Below, in pieces: positions 1 through 9,307 of a stretch of 64,000 bases of DNA. Every line of letters starts with the position of its first letter. Position 1 is the stretch's first letter. The DNA comes from Mycolicibacterium sp. TY81 (GTDB lineage: Bacteria > Actinomycetota > Actinomycetes > Mycobacteriales > Mycobacteriaceae), in NCBI RefSeq assembly GCF_018326285.1, contig NZ_AP023362.1, positions 3,968,001 through 4,032,000 of the forward strand, read 5' to 3'. Under the pieces are notes generated by a model. It was not told the origin of the DNA. It ran no database searches and saw only the letters and a list, made by a program, of their open reading frames with translations. A program made the translations under genes and the position numbers.

Positions 1-318
1 CGGGTACAGCACCCCCAGCTCGGGCCGGTAGGTGACGCGGTCGGGCGTCACGAACTCGATGGTGGAGCGTCGCGGACCCGCCGAGAGCACCTCCGCGGCC
101 GCCGTGCCCATGTTGTGCTCGATCTGCTGGTCGTTGCGCCACGCGCCGAGCACCAGCAGCACCGACTGCAGGGTCACCAGGCAGCCCATGATCACGATCC
201 CGATCCGGATCCGGCGGATGACGCGCTGCGACCGGGTCTCCTTGCCGTCACCGAAGACCCGCAGAATCAGGTTGTCCCACAACGTGTTCAACCTGCAGCG
301 CAGGGGTTCGGGGATCAC
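1..318 (-). CDS. DUF3592-like membrane protein (Rv0556-like), 3' end outside window
   Basis: The reading frame is open to the window edge, giving about 106 N-terminal residues. A basic stretch (residues about 18-40) is followed by a hydrophobic segment ([20 protein letters not shown]) and a soluble part rich in Arg, Glu and Thr. This layout fits the one-to-two-helix membrane proteins placed directly after menD in mycobacteria (Rv0556 in M. tuberculosis, from memory). The GTG start at 318 overlaps the menD stop as GTGA, suggesting translational coupling. A TTG at 291 is an alternative start. Function is unknown. Confidence 0.7.
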   Translation of the reverse strand, partial: MIPEPLRCRLNTLWDNLILRVFGDGKETRSQRVIRRIRIGIVIMGCLVTLQSVLLVLGAWRNDQQIEHNMGTAAAEVLSAGPRRSTIEFVTPDRVTYRPELGVLYP

Positions 319-1964
319 GGCGCGGCCTTGATCGCCGCCCGTATCGATGCGTGCAGCGCCCGCAGGGTGGACCGGTCGGCCTTGACCTCCAGCACGCGCA
401 TCCCCTCGAACGGTTCGCGCAGCGCGGTGGCCAGCCCGTCGGCCTCCACCTGCCGGCACTCGACGTGGTACGCCCGGCACAGGGCCGCGACGTCGACGTC
501 GTGCGGGGTGCCGAAGATGCGCGACGACACGTCGGAGAAGCGGGGATCGCCCTGCTCCAGCAGCTCGAAGATGCCGCCGCCGTTGTCGTTGGAGACCACG
601 ATGGTCAGCGCCTTGGGCATCGGCTCGGTGGGGCCGATCAGCAGGCCCGAGCTGTCGTGGACGAAGGTCAGGTCACCGATGAGCGCGACGGTCCGGCCCG
701 ACGTGTGGGCGAGCGCGGCGCCGATCGCCGTCGACACCGTGCCGTCGATGCCGGCGACGCCGCGGTTGGACCGCACCGAGATGCCGTGCGAATTCAGCCC
801 GACGAGCGCGGCGTCACGCACCGGGTTGGAGGCGCCGAGCACCAGCTGGTCGCCGGACTGCAGCCCGTCGGCGACGGCGGCCGCGACGTGCAGGCCCGTG
901 GTCAGTTCGTAGGCCGCCAGCTGGTCCCGCACCGCGTGCTCGGCGCGGGTGTTGGCCTCGGCACACTTCGCGAGCCAGGCCGGATCGGGAGTGCCCGACG
1001 TGATGGCCCGCGTGCCGGTGGCCTGCGAATTGCCGGACACGTCGGGCCAGCGCGGGCCGGTGGTCAGGGCATAGACGGGCACCGACGGGTCGGCCAGCAG
1101 CGCCGACACCGGCCGGTGCAGTGTGGGCCGGCCCAGCATGATCACCTGCTGCGGCCGGACCAGTGACAACGCCAGCGGATGCAGTGGGTTGTCGGCCGGC
1201 GGCGCGGTCGGTTCGGCGACGGTCGGCAGGTGCGCGAGGTTCTCGTGCCGGCCCGCGCCGTGGCCGGCGATGACGACGGTGTCGGGCGTCAGGTCGATCT
1301 CGAGGGGCTGGTCGAACGTGACGGGCGGGGTGTAGGTCCACGGCCTGCCGTCGGGGCGCCCCTCCGGGCAATAAGAGGAGCCGTCGACCGTTCCCTCTTT
1401 GGCGTCCGGGACCAGCGGCTCCCGCAGCGGGATGTCGAACTGCACGGGGCCGGCGTTGGCCGAGCGAGAACCCTTGGCGGCCACCAGGACCCGGCACGTC
1501 GCCGACCGCCACTGCGCGTTGGCCGCGGCGACGTCGGCCGTCGGCTCGGCCAGGCCGAGGCTGATCGTGGCCCGCACCTGGTTGCCGAAGTAACCGAGCT
1601 GCTCCATGGTCTGGTTGGCGCCGGTGCCCAGCAGTTCATAGGGCCGGTTGGCGCTCAGCACGATCAGCGGCACGCGGGCGTAGTTGGCCTCGATCACCGC
1701 CGGACCGAGGTTCGCCACGGCGGTGCCCGACGTCATCGCGATGCACACAGGTGAGCCGGCCGACACCGCGAGGCCGACGGCCAGGTACCCGGCGGTGCGC
1801 TCGTCGATGCGGACATGCAGGCGCAAGCGGCCGGCGCGGTCGGCGTCTGCCAGCGCGAACGCCAGCGGCGCGTTACGCGAACCGGGGCACAGCACCACAT
1901 CGCGGACGCCGCCGCGAATCAGTTCGTCGACCACGACCCGCGCCTGAATCGTCGACGGGTTCAT
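315..1964 (-). CDS. menD: 2-succinyl-5-enolpyruvyl-6-hydroxy-3-cyclohexene-1-carboxylate synthase MenD
   Basis: ThDP-dependent enzyme that condenses 2-oxoglutarate-derived succinic semialdehyde with isochorismate to form SEPHCHC, the first committed step of menaquinone synthesis, in the cytosol. At 549 residues it has the family length. Visible landmarks are the N-terminal pyrimidine-binding [11 protein letters not shown] with its catalytic Glu, the central domain, and a C-terminal diphosphate/Mg-binding stretch running from [11 protein letters not shown] to NDNGGGIF. It lies 12 bp after bpoC on the same strand and overlaps the next gene by GTGA. The other men genes (C, B, E, A) are spread through this window. 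Confidence 0.97.
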   Translation of the reverse strand: MNPSTIQARVVVDELIRGGVRDVVLCPGSRNAPLAFALADADRAGRLRLHVRIDERTAGYLAVGLAVSAGSPVCIAMTSGTAVANLGPAVIEANYARVPLIVLSANRPYELLGTGANQTMEQLGYFGNQVRATISLGLAEPTADVAAANAQWRSATCRVLVAAKGSRSANAGPVQFDIPLREPLVPDAKEGTVDGSSYCPEGRPDGRPWTYTPPVTFDQPLEIDLTPDTVVIAGHGAGRHENLAHLPTVAEPTAPPADNPLHPLALSLVRPQQVIMLGRPTLHRPVSALLADPSVPVYALTTGPRWPDVSGNSQATGTRAITSGTPDPAWLAKCAEANTRAEHAVRDQLAAYELTTGLHVAAAVADGLQSGDQLVLGASNPVRDAALVGLNSHGISVRSNRGVAGIDGTVSTAIGAALAHTSGRTVALIGDLTFVHDSSGLLIGPTEPMPKALTIVVSNDNGGGIFELLEQGDPRFSDVSSRIFGTPHDVDVAALCRAYHVECRQVEADGLATALREPFEGMRVLEVKADRSTLRALHASIRAAIKAAP

Positions 1965-1976
1965 TGCTACAGCGTG

Positions 1977-2762
1977 TCACACCGGGTTGGCAGCGAAGAA
2001 TTCCAACATCGCGGCGTTCACCGCATCGGGACGCTCGATGAAGCCGAGGTGCCCGGCGTCGGGGATTTCCAGGTAGCGGCCCAGCGGGATCGCGTCGGCG
2101 ACCTCTTTCGACAGGTGCGGCGGCAGCACGACGTCGTCGGCGAACCCGATCACCTGCACGGGCACCGCGATCTGCTGGTAGGCCGGCAGCCGGTTGGTCT
2201 CGGGCGCGACGGCCAGTTGCGCGCGCAGTCCCGGAGTGGGCTTCGTCGGCCACATGGTGAACATCTCGATCCAGTCCTGGACGGCGCGGTCGTCGTTCAG
2301 GGTCTTGGGTGAAAAGTTCTCGAGCAGACGGTTTTTCGCGTCCACCTCGGGGGGCAGCTCGATGCCGGCGGCGAGCAGCGCCCGCTCGGCCTCGCGGAAG
2401 AATTTGCGGGCCCGGTCCTCGCGGCCGCGCGTGGCCATCAGCACCGCGGAGGACACCAGCTCGGGCCGGGCGACCATGAGTTCCTGCGCGATGAACGACC
2501 CCATCGACACCCCGACGACACGCACCGGGCCGCCGACGACCTTGTTGATCAACGACGCCGTGTCCGCGACCGCCTGGTCGGTGGAGAAGCCGATGGCGTT
2601 CTCGGTGGCACCGATACCGCGGTTGTCGAACGTGATGCAGCGGAAGCCGGCCCGCTGGAACGCCGGTACCTGGTGCAGGTGCCACGTGCGGCCCGCGCCG
2701 CCGCGGCCCGCGATGAACAGCACCGGCTCGCCATTACCGCGCTCGTCATATGCCAGATTCAC
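1977..2762 (-). CDS. bpoC: alpha/beta hydrolase BpoC
   Basis: Alpha/beta-hydrolase related to the non-heme 'bromoperoxidase' BpoC (Rv0554), whose physiological substrate is not established. It has the nucleophile elbow GVSMGS, an oxyanion region around GRGGAGRTW, and a C-terminal catalytic His in DAGHLGF. The chosen GTG start at 2762 (VNLAYDERG) gives 261 residues, the known BpoC length. A longer frame from 2831 would begin inside the intergenic palindrome and is rejected. It sits next to menD, as in M. tuberculosis. The homologous position of MenH in other bacteria makes a menaquinone role imaginable but unproven. Confidence 0.9.
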   Translation of the reverse strand: MNLAYDERGNGEPVLFIAGRGGAGRTWHLHQVPAFQRAGFRCITFDNRGIGATENAIGFSTDQAVADTASLINKVVGGPVRVVGVSMGSFIAQELMVARPELVSSAVLMATRGREDRARKFFREAERALLAAGIELPPEVDAKNRLLENFSPKTLNDDRAVQDWIEMFTMWPTKPTPGLRAQLAVAPETNRLPAYQQIAVPVQVIGFADDVVLPPHLSKEVADAIPLGRYLEIPDAGHLGFIERPDAVNAAMLEFFAANPV

Positions 2763-2783
2763 CCGGCCGAGGTTACTGGACCC

Positions 2784-2836
2784 GGGATTTGTGCACGATT
2801 TTCCGCGGTCGGCGCGGAAAATCGTGCACAAATCCC
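2784..2836. terminator. perfect 24-bp inverted repeat, family A
   Basis: The left arm (2784-2807) and right arm (2813-2836) are perfect reverse complements around a 5-base loop. The arms contain the core TTTGTGCACGATTTTC. It lies 4 bp past the stop codon of the hydratase-like gene and upstream of bpoC, so a terminator or RNA-stabilising hairpin is likely. A near copy of the same palindrome is at 33352-33412. Confidence 0.75.
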
Positions 2837-2840
2837 TAGG

Positions 2841-3554
2841 TCAGCGGCGGGTTCGGACCTTTTTGAGGGCCTGGTCCCACAGCAGCGCCGTGGTGGCCTT
2901 GAGGGCCGTCGGCTTGAGCAGCTCGCGGGACATCAGGGCCGTCGCACTGGCCTTGGTGGCGGCCGAGGCCTTCGACATGTGGCCGGAGTCGAACGGGGGC
3001 TGCGGGTCGTACTCCATGGACAGCTGGATGGCCTTGGCCTTGTCCTCGCCGCCGATCTGCGCGGCCAGCCACAGACCGAGGTCGATGCCGGCCGAGACAC
3101 CCGCGCACGTGACGATGCGGTCGGCCGACTGCACGATGCGCTCGTCGGTGACGGGTTCGACGCCGAACGTGCGCAGCAGTTGCACGGCCGCCCAGTGCGA
3201 CGTCGCGCGCTTGCCCTTCAGCAGTCCGGAGGCGCCCAGGATCACCGAGCCCGAACACACCGACGCCGTCCACGTGGTGGTCTCGTGGGCGCGGCGCAGC
3301 CACTGCAGCAGCTTCTCGTCGCGCGCGTGCTCCATGGTGCTGAACCCGCCCGGGATCAGGATGATGTCGGGCGACGGGGTCTCGTCGAACGAGTGGGTGG
3401 CGCCCACCAGCAGCACCCCGGAGTCGGCGACGATCGGGCCCGGCTCGTGCCAGACGAAACGGACCTCGGTGTCGGGCAGCCAGCGCAACGACTCGTACGG
3501 CCCGATGAAGTCGAGGGCCGTGAACCCCGGGTACAGGACGATGGCAACTTGCAT
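2841..3554 (-). CDS. DJ-1/PfpI family protein, isonitrile hydratase-like
   Basis: A single DJ-1/PfpI domain of 237 residues. The nucleophile elbow TASVCSGS places a Cys at residue 100, followed by GLLKGKRATSHW. Further stretches resemble Pseudomonas isonitrile hydratase InhA as I recall it: WHEPGPIVADSG, the IPGG loop, AGIDLGL and EYDPQPPF. InhA hydrates isonitriles to N-substituted formamides through an equivalent Cys. The gene starts 9 bp after glxA-like and both follow the isonitrile lipopeptide operon on the same strand, which makes an isonitrile-degrading role plausible. Other DJ-1 subfamilies with different substrates share the fold, so the activity remains inference. Confidence 0.75.
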   Translation of the reverse strand: MQVAIVLYPGFTALDFIGPYESLRWLPDTEVRFVWHEPGPIVADSGVLLVGATHSFDETPSPDIILIPGGFSTMEHARDEKLLQWLRRAHETTTWTASVCSGSVILGASGLLKGKRATSHWAAVQLLRTFGVEPVTDERIVQSADRIVTCAGVSAGIDLGLWLAAQIGGEDKAKAIQLSMEYDPQPPFDSGHMSKASAATKASATALMSRELLKPTALKATTALLWDQALKKVRTRR

Positions 3555-3563
3555 TATTGCTCC

Positions 3564-4559
3564 CTAGCTCGCATTTTCTCTGGTCCTCGCGTGCGCGAAA
3601 GTCCTGCGGTACTGGTCGGGTGAAACCCCGACGCGCCGAATGAAACTGCGGCGCAACGTTTCTGCGCTGCCGAAGCCGCAGCGGGCGGCGATGGCGGTGA
3701 CGGTGTCGTCGGTCTCGGTGAGTTGCCGGCGGGCCGCGTCGGTGCGGACGCGCTCGACGTAGGCCGCAGGCGGCTCCCCCACTTCGGCGGTGAAGGTGCG
3801 GGTGAAGTGCCGGGGGCTCATCGCGGCGGCGCGCGCCAGCTCCGGGACACTGTGCGCGCCGCCGGGTTCGGCTTCGATGAGCTCCTGCACATCGCGGATC
3901 GGTTCGCGCTTGGCGCGCGGCATCCACACCGGTGGTGCGAACTGCGTCTGCCCACCGGGGCGGCGCAGGTACAGCACCAGCCACCGAGCGACGTCCTGGG
4001 CGACATCGGTGCCGTAGTCGTCCTCGACGAGGGCCAGCGCCAGGTCGATGCCCGCGGTGACGCCGGCCGCCGTCCACACCTGCTCGGAGCTGCGGACGAA
4101 GATCGGATCGGGATCGACGGTGATGCAGGGGAATTCACTGGCGAGCTTGTCCGCCGAGGCCCAGTGGGTGGTGGCCGAGCAGCCGTCGAGCAGGCCGGAC
4201 TCCGCCGCCAGGAAGGCACCGTTGCAGACGCTGACGATGCGGCGCGCGTGGGGTGCGGCGGTGCGAATCCAGTCGATGACGGCCGGGTTGGTCCGCGCCT
4301 CGTCGACGCCCATGCCGCCGGGCAGCACGATGGTGTCGATGGGCTCGTTGGGGTCAGGCGGCGGCTTGGCGACGAATTCGAGCCCGGTCAGCGTGGTGAC
4401 GGGACCGCCGTCGGCCGCGGCCAGGACCGGCGCGTAGCCCTCGTGACCGCGCCCCATCGCGGCCAGCTGCAGCGTGGCTCCCGTGAACACGTCGAAGGGG
4501 CCGACCACATCGAGGGCCTGCACCCCGCGGAAGCCGAGCAGCACCACAGATCGCGTCAC
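3564..4559 (-). CDS. GlxA family transcriptional regulator (DJ-1/PfpI domain plus AraC HTH)
   Basis: A 331-residue two-domain protein. Residues about 1-190 form a DJ-1/PfpI domain with VSVCNGAF (Cys112) and ATTHW. Residues about 220-325 form an AraC-type double helix-turn-helix, with the typical MSPRHFTRTF and the second-helix pattern around CGFGSAETLRRSF. Such proteins usually sense a small molecule through the DJ-1 domain and activate neighbouring genes. It stands between the HMA protein gene (74 bp away) and the isonitrile-hydratase-like gene (9 bp away), so it is a candidate regulator of one or both. The ligand is unknown. The shared elbow and ATxHW motif suggest a common origin with its downstream neighbour. 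Confidence 0.85.
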   Translation of the reverse strand: MTRSVVLLGFRGVQALDVVGPFDVFTGATLQLAAMGRGHEGYAPVLAAADGGPVTTLTGLEFVAKPPPDPNEPIDTIVLPGGMGVDEARTNPAVIDWIRTAAPHARRIVSVCNGAFLAAESGLLDGCSATTHWASADKLASEFPCITVDPDPIFVRSSEQVWTAAGVTAGIDLALALVEDDYGTDVAQDVARWLVLYLRRPGGQTQFAPPVWMPRAKREPIRDVQELIEAEPGGAHSVPELARAAAMSPRHFTRTFTAEVGEPPAAYVERVRTDAARRQLTETDDTVTAIAARCGFGSAETLRRSFIRRVGVSPDQYRRTFAHARTRENAS

Positions 4560-4633
4560 GCTTCTATCGTGCGACGCCGAGGTCCATGGCGTCTACGCCA
4601 TGGACCCCACAAATCAGGACATGCCGGCCGGCA

Positions 4634-4960
4634 TCACGCCCGGCCGAACAGGCCGCCGACGAGCCGCTGCAGCGGACCCGGGGCCGAGCTGTCCACCGCG
4701 GGCGCGTCAGCGCGCGGTGCGGCGCCGTAGCCCACTGCCACCACGGCGTCGCACAGATCGGCCGGGCTGATGTCACGGTCGGTCTCGACGGTGGCGGTCT
4801 TGGTGGCGAAGCTGACCGATGCGTGCACGCCGTCGATCTTGTTGAGGGCCTTCTGCACCCGCCGGGAACACATGCCGCACGACATTCCGGTGATGTCGAG
4901 ATAGATGGCACCGGTGGTCGGTGCCCCGGTCCGGGGTTCGGTCACATCCGTCAAGGTCAT
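4634..4960 (-). CDS. heavy-metal-associated (HMA) domain protein, copper-chaperone-like
   Basis: A 108-residue protein with one HMA domain (about residues 17-85). It shows the canonical metal site GMSCGMC (Cys28, Cys31) and a CopZ-like beta-alpha-beta pattern, followed by a short Ala/Pro-rich tail ending in VGGLFGRA. Proteins of this kind bind Cu(I). The ATG start overlaps the NRPS stop as ATGA, with a GAGGA ribosome site just upstream, so it is probably translated with the NRPS and belongs to the isonitrile operon. Linking a Cu(I)-binding protein to a copper-binding isonitrile peptide is a sensible role but is inferred. An in-frame extension to 5185 inside the NRPS is rejected. Confidence 0.85.
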   Translation of the reverse strand: MTLTDVTEPRTGAPTTGAIYLDITGMSCGMCSRRVQKALNKIDGVHASVSFATKTATVETDRDISPADLCDAVVAVGYGAAPRADAPAVDSSAPGPLQRLVGGLFGRA

Positions 4961-7900
4961 TTCCTCACAATCTGATCGGCGCCGAAGACAGCGTCGAGCG
5001 GCTGCGGCGTACTGGTGCACTCCGCGATGGATTCGAAATCGATGTCGACAGTGGGATATTCGGCGAGGTACTCGGCATACGTGCGGCCGCGCAACCTCGC
5101 CCCCAACCCGACCCACGCGTCGAGTACCGCCCAGCGCTGTGGATTTCGGGCGGCCCACACGCTGCGGTCCAGCCGGTCCTTCCACTCCGGGAGATCGATG
5201 GCCGGGAACCCGAGGCCGTTGAGAAACGCTGTATAGGGCAGCTTTTCACCGCGTAGCACGGTCATACCGTGGCCCAGCTCCACCGCCGGTGACAGCCCGG
5301 GAAGCAGCCCGAGAATGCTGTGCGCGGCGGCCACGCCGGTGGTGACCTCTTCCGTCACCGGCACCACGGGACACGCCCCCAGCGCGGCGCAGGCATCGAC
5401 CATCGCGACCAGGATGTCCGACGACCGCGCGACTTGACGAGCGTCACCGAGCACCCTGGGCAGGCGCACCACCGAGAAGTCCAGGCCCGCCGCGGCACGG
5501 GACACGACCATCTCCGCCAACGACTTCGACGCGGCATAGGGGTACGGCGCATGGCGCGGGTCGGTCACGCGGGACGCCGTCACGTCGGCGTTCACCACGA
5601 AGGTCGACAGGTGCACCAACCCGGCGCCGCGCCGCGCACACGCCGCGGCGATCGACGCCACCGCGGAAACGTTGGCCGCCCGCAGCCGGCGGTAGGGCAC
5701 CAACACATCGGTGTTGCCGATGCAGTTCACCACGGTGCCGGCGCCGACGCCGGCGAGAAGGTCATCGAGTGCTGCGGGGCTCAGGTGCTCGGGTACCCGC
5801 ACGATGTCGACGCCGTCCACGCGGCGCAGGCCCGTCCACGGATCACCTTCAGGCAGTGGCGATCTCGTGGCGAACACCACGTCGGGACAGTCGAGCCCGG
5901 CCCGGGCGCGGTCGAGGATCGCCTGCGCGAACCCGGTACCCAGGATGCCCGAGGCACCCAGGATCACGATGGCCGGTGCGCCGCGACCGGGCCCGCTGGT
6001 GGCCGGTAGGCAGTCCCTCCGTGCCGCCGCCAGGTCGTCTGCGATCTCGGCCGCGGTCTCCTCGTCCATCCAGGTGTCGACGTCAGGTCTGCGGCCGACG
6101 ATATTGATGGCGGAGTCCGCGCCGATCAGATCGAGAATCGACAGCTGCCAGTCCAGGAACCGTCGCGTCTCCGGCAGGATGCGGATCAGGTCCAGTGAAC
6201 CGATGCCCTCGTCCAGCAGGGACGCGTCCGGCCCGATCGGCCGGCCGAGCCGGCGACTCCACATCCCGGCGAGGACGGCTGCGCGCGGGTCCGCCTCGGT
6301 GCCGTCGCGCGGAACCTCCTTCTCCACAACCAGTTTCGCGCGGTCGACTTTTCCGTTGGGCCGGCGTGGGATGCTCGGGACGCCGACAACGTGAAATGCC
6401 GGTGCCCCATGCGCTCTCGCCAGGTCCTGAATCCTGGCGCGCGCGGCCGGGTCGTCGTTGCCGGTGCGGGTCTGCGGGGTTTGGAACCAGATACCCAGGC
6501 CATCGCCCGCCAGTTCCACTGCCGCGTCGGCTATCTCGGGTACCGACGACAACCGGCGCAGCAGTTCGGCGATGTCGAACCGCTTGCCGGCGATCTTGAC
6601 CACGGCGTCCCGTCGTCCGGCCAGCATGGGGTAGCCCGCGGCGTCTGTCGTCACGCGGTCGCCGGTGGCGAAGGCCCGATGCCGGGAGCCATCGGGCGCC
6701 TGGACCGTGCCGAAGCTCGGGCCGTCCAGCCCGAGGTAACCGGCCGACACCAGCTCCCCGACGACGACCACTTCCCCGAATCCGACGAACACCGAGCCCG
6801 GCACCAGCGGGCGGCCCAGCCTGGCCGTGGTCTGCGCGGGTTCACCCGCACCGATCGGCAGCTGCGTGACGACCACCGTCGTCTCGGTCGGGCCGTACGT
6901 CGAGACCAGGGAAATGCGCTCGGCGGCAAGCACATCCCACCACTTGTCGACCGCGGCGGGACGGACGGCCTCGCCGCCGATGATCACCTGGCGCAGCGCC
7001 GAGCCGCCCAGCGCTGCCAGTGCCGCGTCGTCCTCGCACAACAGATGCCAGACCGCGGTGGGCAGGTCGAGCACGGTGGCGAGGTGCGCCGCGACATCGC
7101 GCGTCAGCGCGGGCAGGTCACCGGCGCGCATCGCGACCGACCGGACGACCCGCGCGCCACACGACAGCGCGCCGAACACCTCCTCCACGCTGATGTCCGA
7201 CGTCAGCGGAGCGCACTGCAGGATGGTGTCGGCCGGCCCCCAGCCGTAGGCATCCCGCACCGCGGCGCAGAAGATAGCCAGCGAACCATGCGTCACCGGA
7301 ACAAGTTTGGGTTGCCCTGTCGAGCCCGACGTGGGCATCACATACGCGAGCCGGGAGCCCAGGCCCTGGTCGCGCATGACCTGGCCGATGCGGTCGTCCA
7401 CGAGTTGTCCTGTCGTGCCGTCCACCTCGGCAACCGGTGTGGTGAGGTCGACGGCGTGCGCACGGGTGCCGCAATGCTCGGCAATGACGCTGACCCGCGA
7501 CTCCACCTCGCCGGGTGTCGCGCAGACGCTGTAACCGCAGCCCGCCAGGTGGCACGCGATCAGCAGCTCCACCGCGCGCTGGGAATCGTCGTCGACGAAG
7601 ACCAGCACATCGCCGGGATCGACACCGCGGCGGATGATCTCGGCGATCCACTGGTCGACGCCCGGGCTGCGGCACTGGCCGGGATCGGCGTCCAGGAACC
7701 AGGCGCGCGCACCGGCGAGTGGCGGCGCGGGTACGCCGGAGCCCGCTTCGAGACGGCCATCGGCGTCGAGCGCCGACCAGTCACCGACGGTCAACGCCAT
7801 CGGCCGGTCCCAGTGCGCGTCCATCGATCGCAGTGCCGCGACGATGCGGCCGGCGACGGCGACAGGTTCAGGGTGATCGTGCCGGGTCCAGATGGCGAAG

Positions 7901-9075
7901 TCGATGGTGCGCCGCGCCTCGTCGTGGACGCAGGAGACCGTGATCCCTTCCACCGGGCCGATATCGGTGACCACCGGGGGTTCGGACAGGTACGGGCCGA
8001 GCTCCGGGGCGGACCGGCCGCGCATGTAGTTGATCGTCAGCGCGTCGACGGGTGCGCCGCTGGTGATCGCGAGATGCATGCGGCGGTACCGCTCTTCCCG
8101 AAACCACCGGCGCCGCAGCGCTTTGACATAGCCGCGGTCGATCGCGGTGACGACGTCCCGGACCGCGGCGAAGGGTGCGAACCGAACCGGGTGGGCGACC
8201 GAATTCACCAGACAGGTGGCGACATTCAGCTCCGGCGCACCGAAGCGGTTGTCCACCGGGTGCACCAGGAGGGCCTCGGTGCTCTGGCGCAGGCTCGCGC
8301 GTACCGCCGCCGCGGCGGCCGCGACCAGGATGTTCAGCGGCACCTGCCGGGCCTCGGCGAGCGCCACGATCTCGTCATAGGCCCGGTCGGCGACTCGGCA
8401 CGATTCCCGCAGCACGCCGCGGCCTGCGGTACCGAGGCCCGCTTCGACAGTGCCCGGCGCGGAACCGCCGCGCAGTGCGTCTTCGGTCAGTTCGCGGCGC
8501 ACCGCGGCAACGTGGCGTTCGGTCGCTTCCGCCACTTTCGCGCGTTCGCTGCGGTGTGCTGCGGCGAGTGCCGCCAAACCTGCTGTGGTGCTGGGCTTCT
8601 GGCCGGCGTCACCGAGATGCCGGGCCAGGTCGGCTTCGATGATTGCGGTCGCAGCGCCGTCGAGCAGGATGTGGTGGGTCTGCGCGTCCATGCCCACCAC
8701 CTGGCCGTCGACGTCGGTGTGCACGACGTAACGCACCAGCGGGGTTTCGAGAATGCCGTCCGCCCATGCCTTTTCCAACGTCTCGCCGACGGGGTCGGTC
8801 TGCGCTCGCACACTGACGACGTCCGCAACCTGGAGGCGGGCAACAAGAGCCGGGTAGCCGTCGCCGGCTGCCGGCGGCTCCAGGACACACAGCTGAATGG
8901 GGTTGTCCCGCACCGTCGCTTCCAGCGCGGACAGGAACCTCGCCGGCGCCAGCGGCCGGAATCGGTAGCGCTTGCCGATCAGATACAGCGCGGGATCGGG
9001 GTCCTGCAGCACCCCGTGGTAGATGTTCTGCTGAGAGATGCTCAGCGGAATCCGTCCGTGGTCAGACGCCGCCAC
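4957..9075 (-). CDS. isonitrile lipopeptide non-ribosomal peptide synthetase, C-A-T-R (ScoA/Rv0101-type)
   Basis: A 1372-residue single-module NRPS. The condensation domain has HHILLDG near residue 133. The adenylation domain has the phosphate loop PTSGSTGQPK near residue 580 and TYGPTETT near 728. The thiolation domain has GIGSLDLI near 958, with Ser as the phosphopantetheine site. The terminal reductase is Rossmann-type, with GASGILGTG near 1040 and YPYAASK near 1178, and should release an aldehyde or alcohol. In the characterised Sco/Rv0096-0101 pathways such enzymes acylate a lysine-type amino acid with beta-isonitrile acyl groups from the partner ACP. The GTG start at 9075 overlaps the ACP gene by 14 bp. 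The M. tuberculosis homologue is about twice as long, so product details should differ. Confidence 0.92.
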   Translation of the reverse strand: MAASDHGRIPLSISQQNIYHGVLQDPDPALYLIGKRYRFRPLAPARFLSALEATVRDNPIQLCVLEPPAAGDGYPALVARLQVADVVSVRAQTDPVGETLEKAWADGILETPLVRYVVHTDVDGQVVGMDAQTHHILLDGAATAIIEADLARHLGDAGQKPSTTAGLAALAAAHRSERAKVAEATERHVAAVRRELTEDALRGGSAPGTVEAGLGTAGRGVLRESCRVADRAYDEIVALAEARQVPLNILVAAAAAAVRASLRQSTEALLVHPVDNRFGAPELNVATCLVNSVAHPVRFAPFAAVRDVVTAIDRGYVKALRRRWFREERYRRMHLAITSGAPVDALTINYMRGRSAPELGPYLSEPPVVTDIGPVEGITVSCVHDEARRTIDFAIWTRHDHPEPVAVAGRIVAALRSMDAHWDRPMALTVGDWSALDADGRLEAGSGVPAPPLAGARAWFLDADPGQCRSPGVDQWIAEIIRRGVDPGDVLVFVDDDSQRAVELLIACHLAGCGYSVCATPGEVESRVSVIAEHCGTRAHAVDLTTPVAEVDGTTGQLVDDRIGQVMRDQGLGSRLAYVMPTSGSTGQPKLVPVTHGSLAIFCAAVRDAYGWGPADTILQCAPLTSDISVEEVFGALSCGARVVRSVAMRAGDLPALTRDVAAHLATVLDLPTAVWHLLCEDDAALAALGGSALRQVIIGGEAVRPAAVDKWWDVLAAERISLVSTYGPTETTVVVTQLPIGAGEPAQTTARLGRPLVPGSVFVGFGEVVVVGELVSAGYLGLDGPSFGTVQAPDGSRHRAFATGDRVTTDAAGYPMLAGRRDAVVKIAGKRFDIAELLRRLSSVPEIADAAVELAGDGLGIWFQTPQTRTGNDDPAARARIQDLARAHGAPAFHVVGVPSIPRRPNGKVDRAKLVVEKEVPRDGTEADPRAAVLAGMWSRRLGRPIGPDASLLDEGIGSLDLIRILPETRRFLDWQLSILDLIGADSAINIVGRRPDVDTWMDEETAAEIADDLAAARRDCLPATSGPGRGAPAIVILGASGILGTGFAQAILDRARAGLDCPDVVFATRSPLPEGDPWTGLRRVDGVDIVRVPEHLSPAALDDLLAGVGAGTVVNCIGNTDVLVPYRRLRAANVSAVASIAAACARRGAGLVHLSTFVVNADVTASRVTDPRHAPYPYAASKSLAEMVVSRAAAGLDFSVVRLPRVLGDARQVARSSDILVAMVDACAALGACPVVPVTEEVTTGVAAAHSILGLLPGLSPAVELGHGMTVLRGEKLPYTAFLNGLGFPAIDLPEWKDRLDRSVWAARNPQRWAVLDAWVGLGARLRGRTYAEYLAEYPTVDIDFESIAECTSTPQPLDAVFGADQIVRK

Positions 9076-9307
9076 GGATGCCCGCCAATTCCCGGACCCA
9101 GCCTTCGATCGTCAGCTCCTGCGCCAGCCGCTTCAGCAGGTCCGATTCCCGGTCCACCCCAAGGCGTTTCATGAGCAGGACGAACCGCACCGAGTCCAGC
9201 CCGAGTTCGCGCAGATCGGTGGCGTCGCCGTCGAACAGGTCGGATTCGTCGATGTAGAGCACGTCGGCGACGGCGGCCAGGACGCGTTCGCGGAGCCCGT
9301 CAGCCAT
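9062..9307 (-). CDS. acyl carrier protein of the isonitrile pathway (ScoB/Rv0100-like)
   Basis: An 81-residue carrier protein with the phosphopantetheine Ser in LRELGLDSVRF. It is expected to hold the acyl chain while the partner enzymes modify it and to donate it to the NRPS condensation domain. The ATG at 9307 overlaps the stop of the ligase gene by 8 bp, and its own end overlaps the NRPS start. Position and size match Rv0100 in M. tuberculosis. Apart from the carrier fold no other domain is visible. Confidence 0.88.
   Translation of the reverse strand: MADGLRERVLAAVADVLYIDESDLFDGDATDLRELGLDSVRFVLLMKRLGVDRESDLLKRLAQELTIEGWVRELAGIRGGV

Noticed and set aside
1977..2831. Long version of BpoC starting at 2831
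   Set aside because: The extra 23 residues are coded by the intergenic palindrome; the GTG at 2762 gives the known protein length.
4634..5185. Longer HMA protein starting at 5185
   Set aside because: The added residues lie inside the NRPS reductase region in another frame; the ATGA overlap at 4960 is the natural start.
6391..9174. 927-residue frame on the plus strand
   Set aside because: It is antisense to the NRPS domains, is full of Arg/Gly/His/Asp runs and has no recognisable motif; it is a GC-bias shadow.
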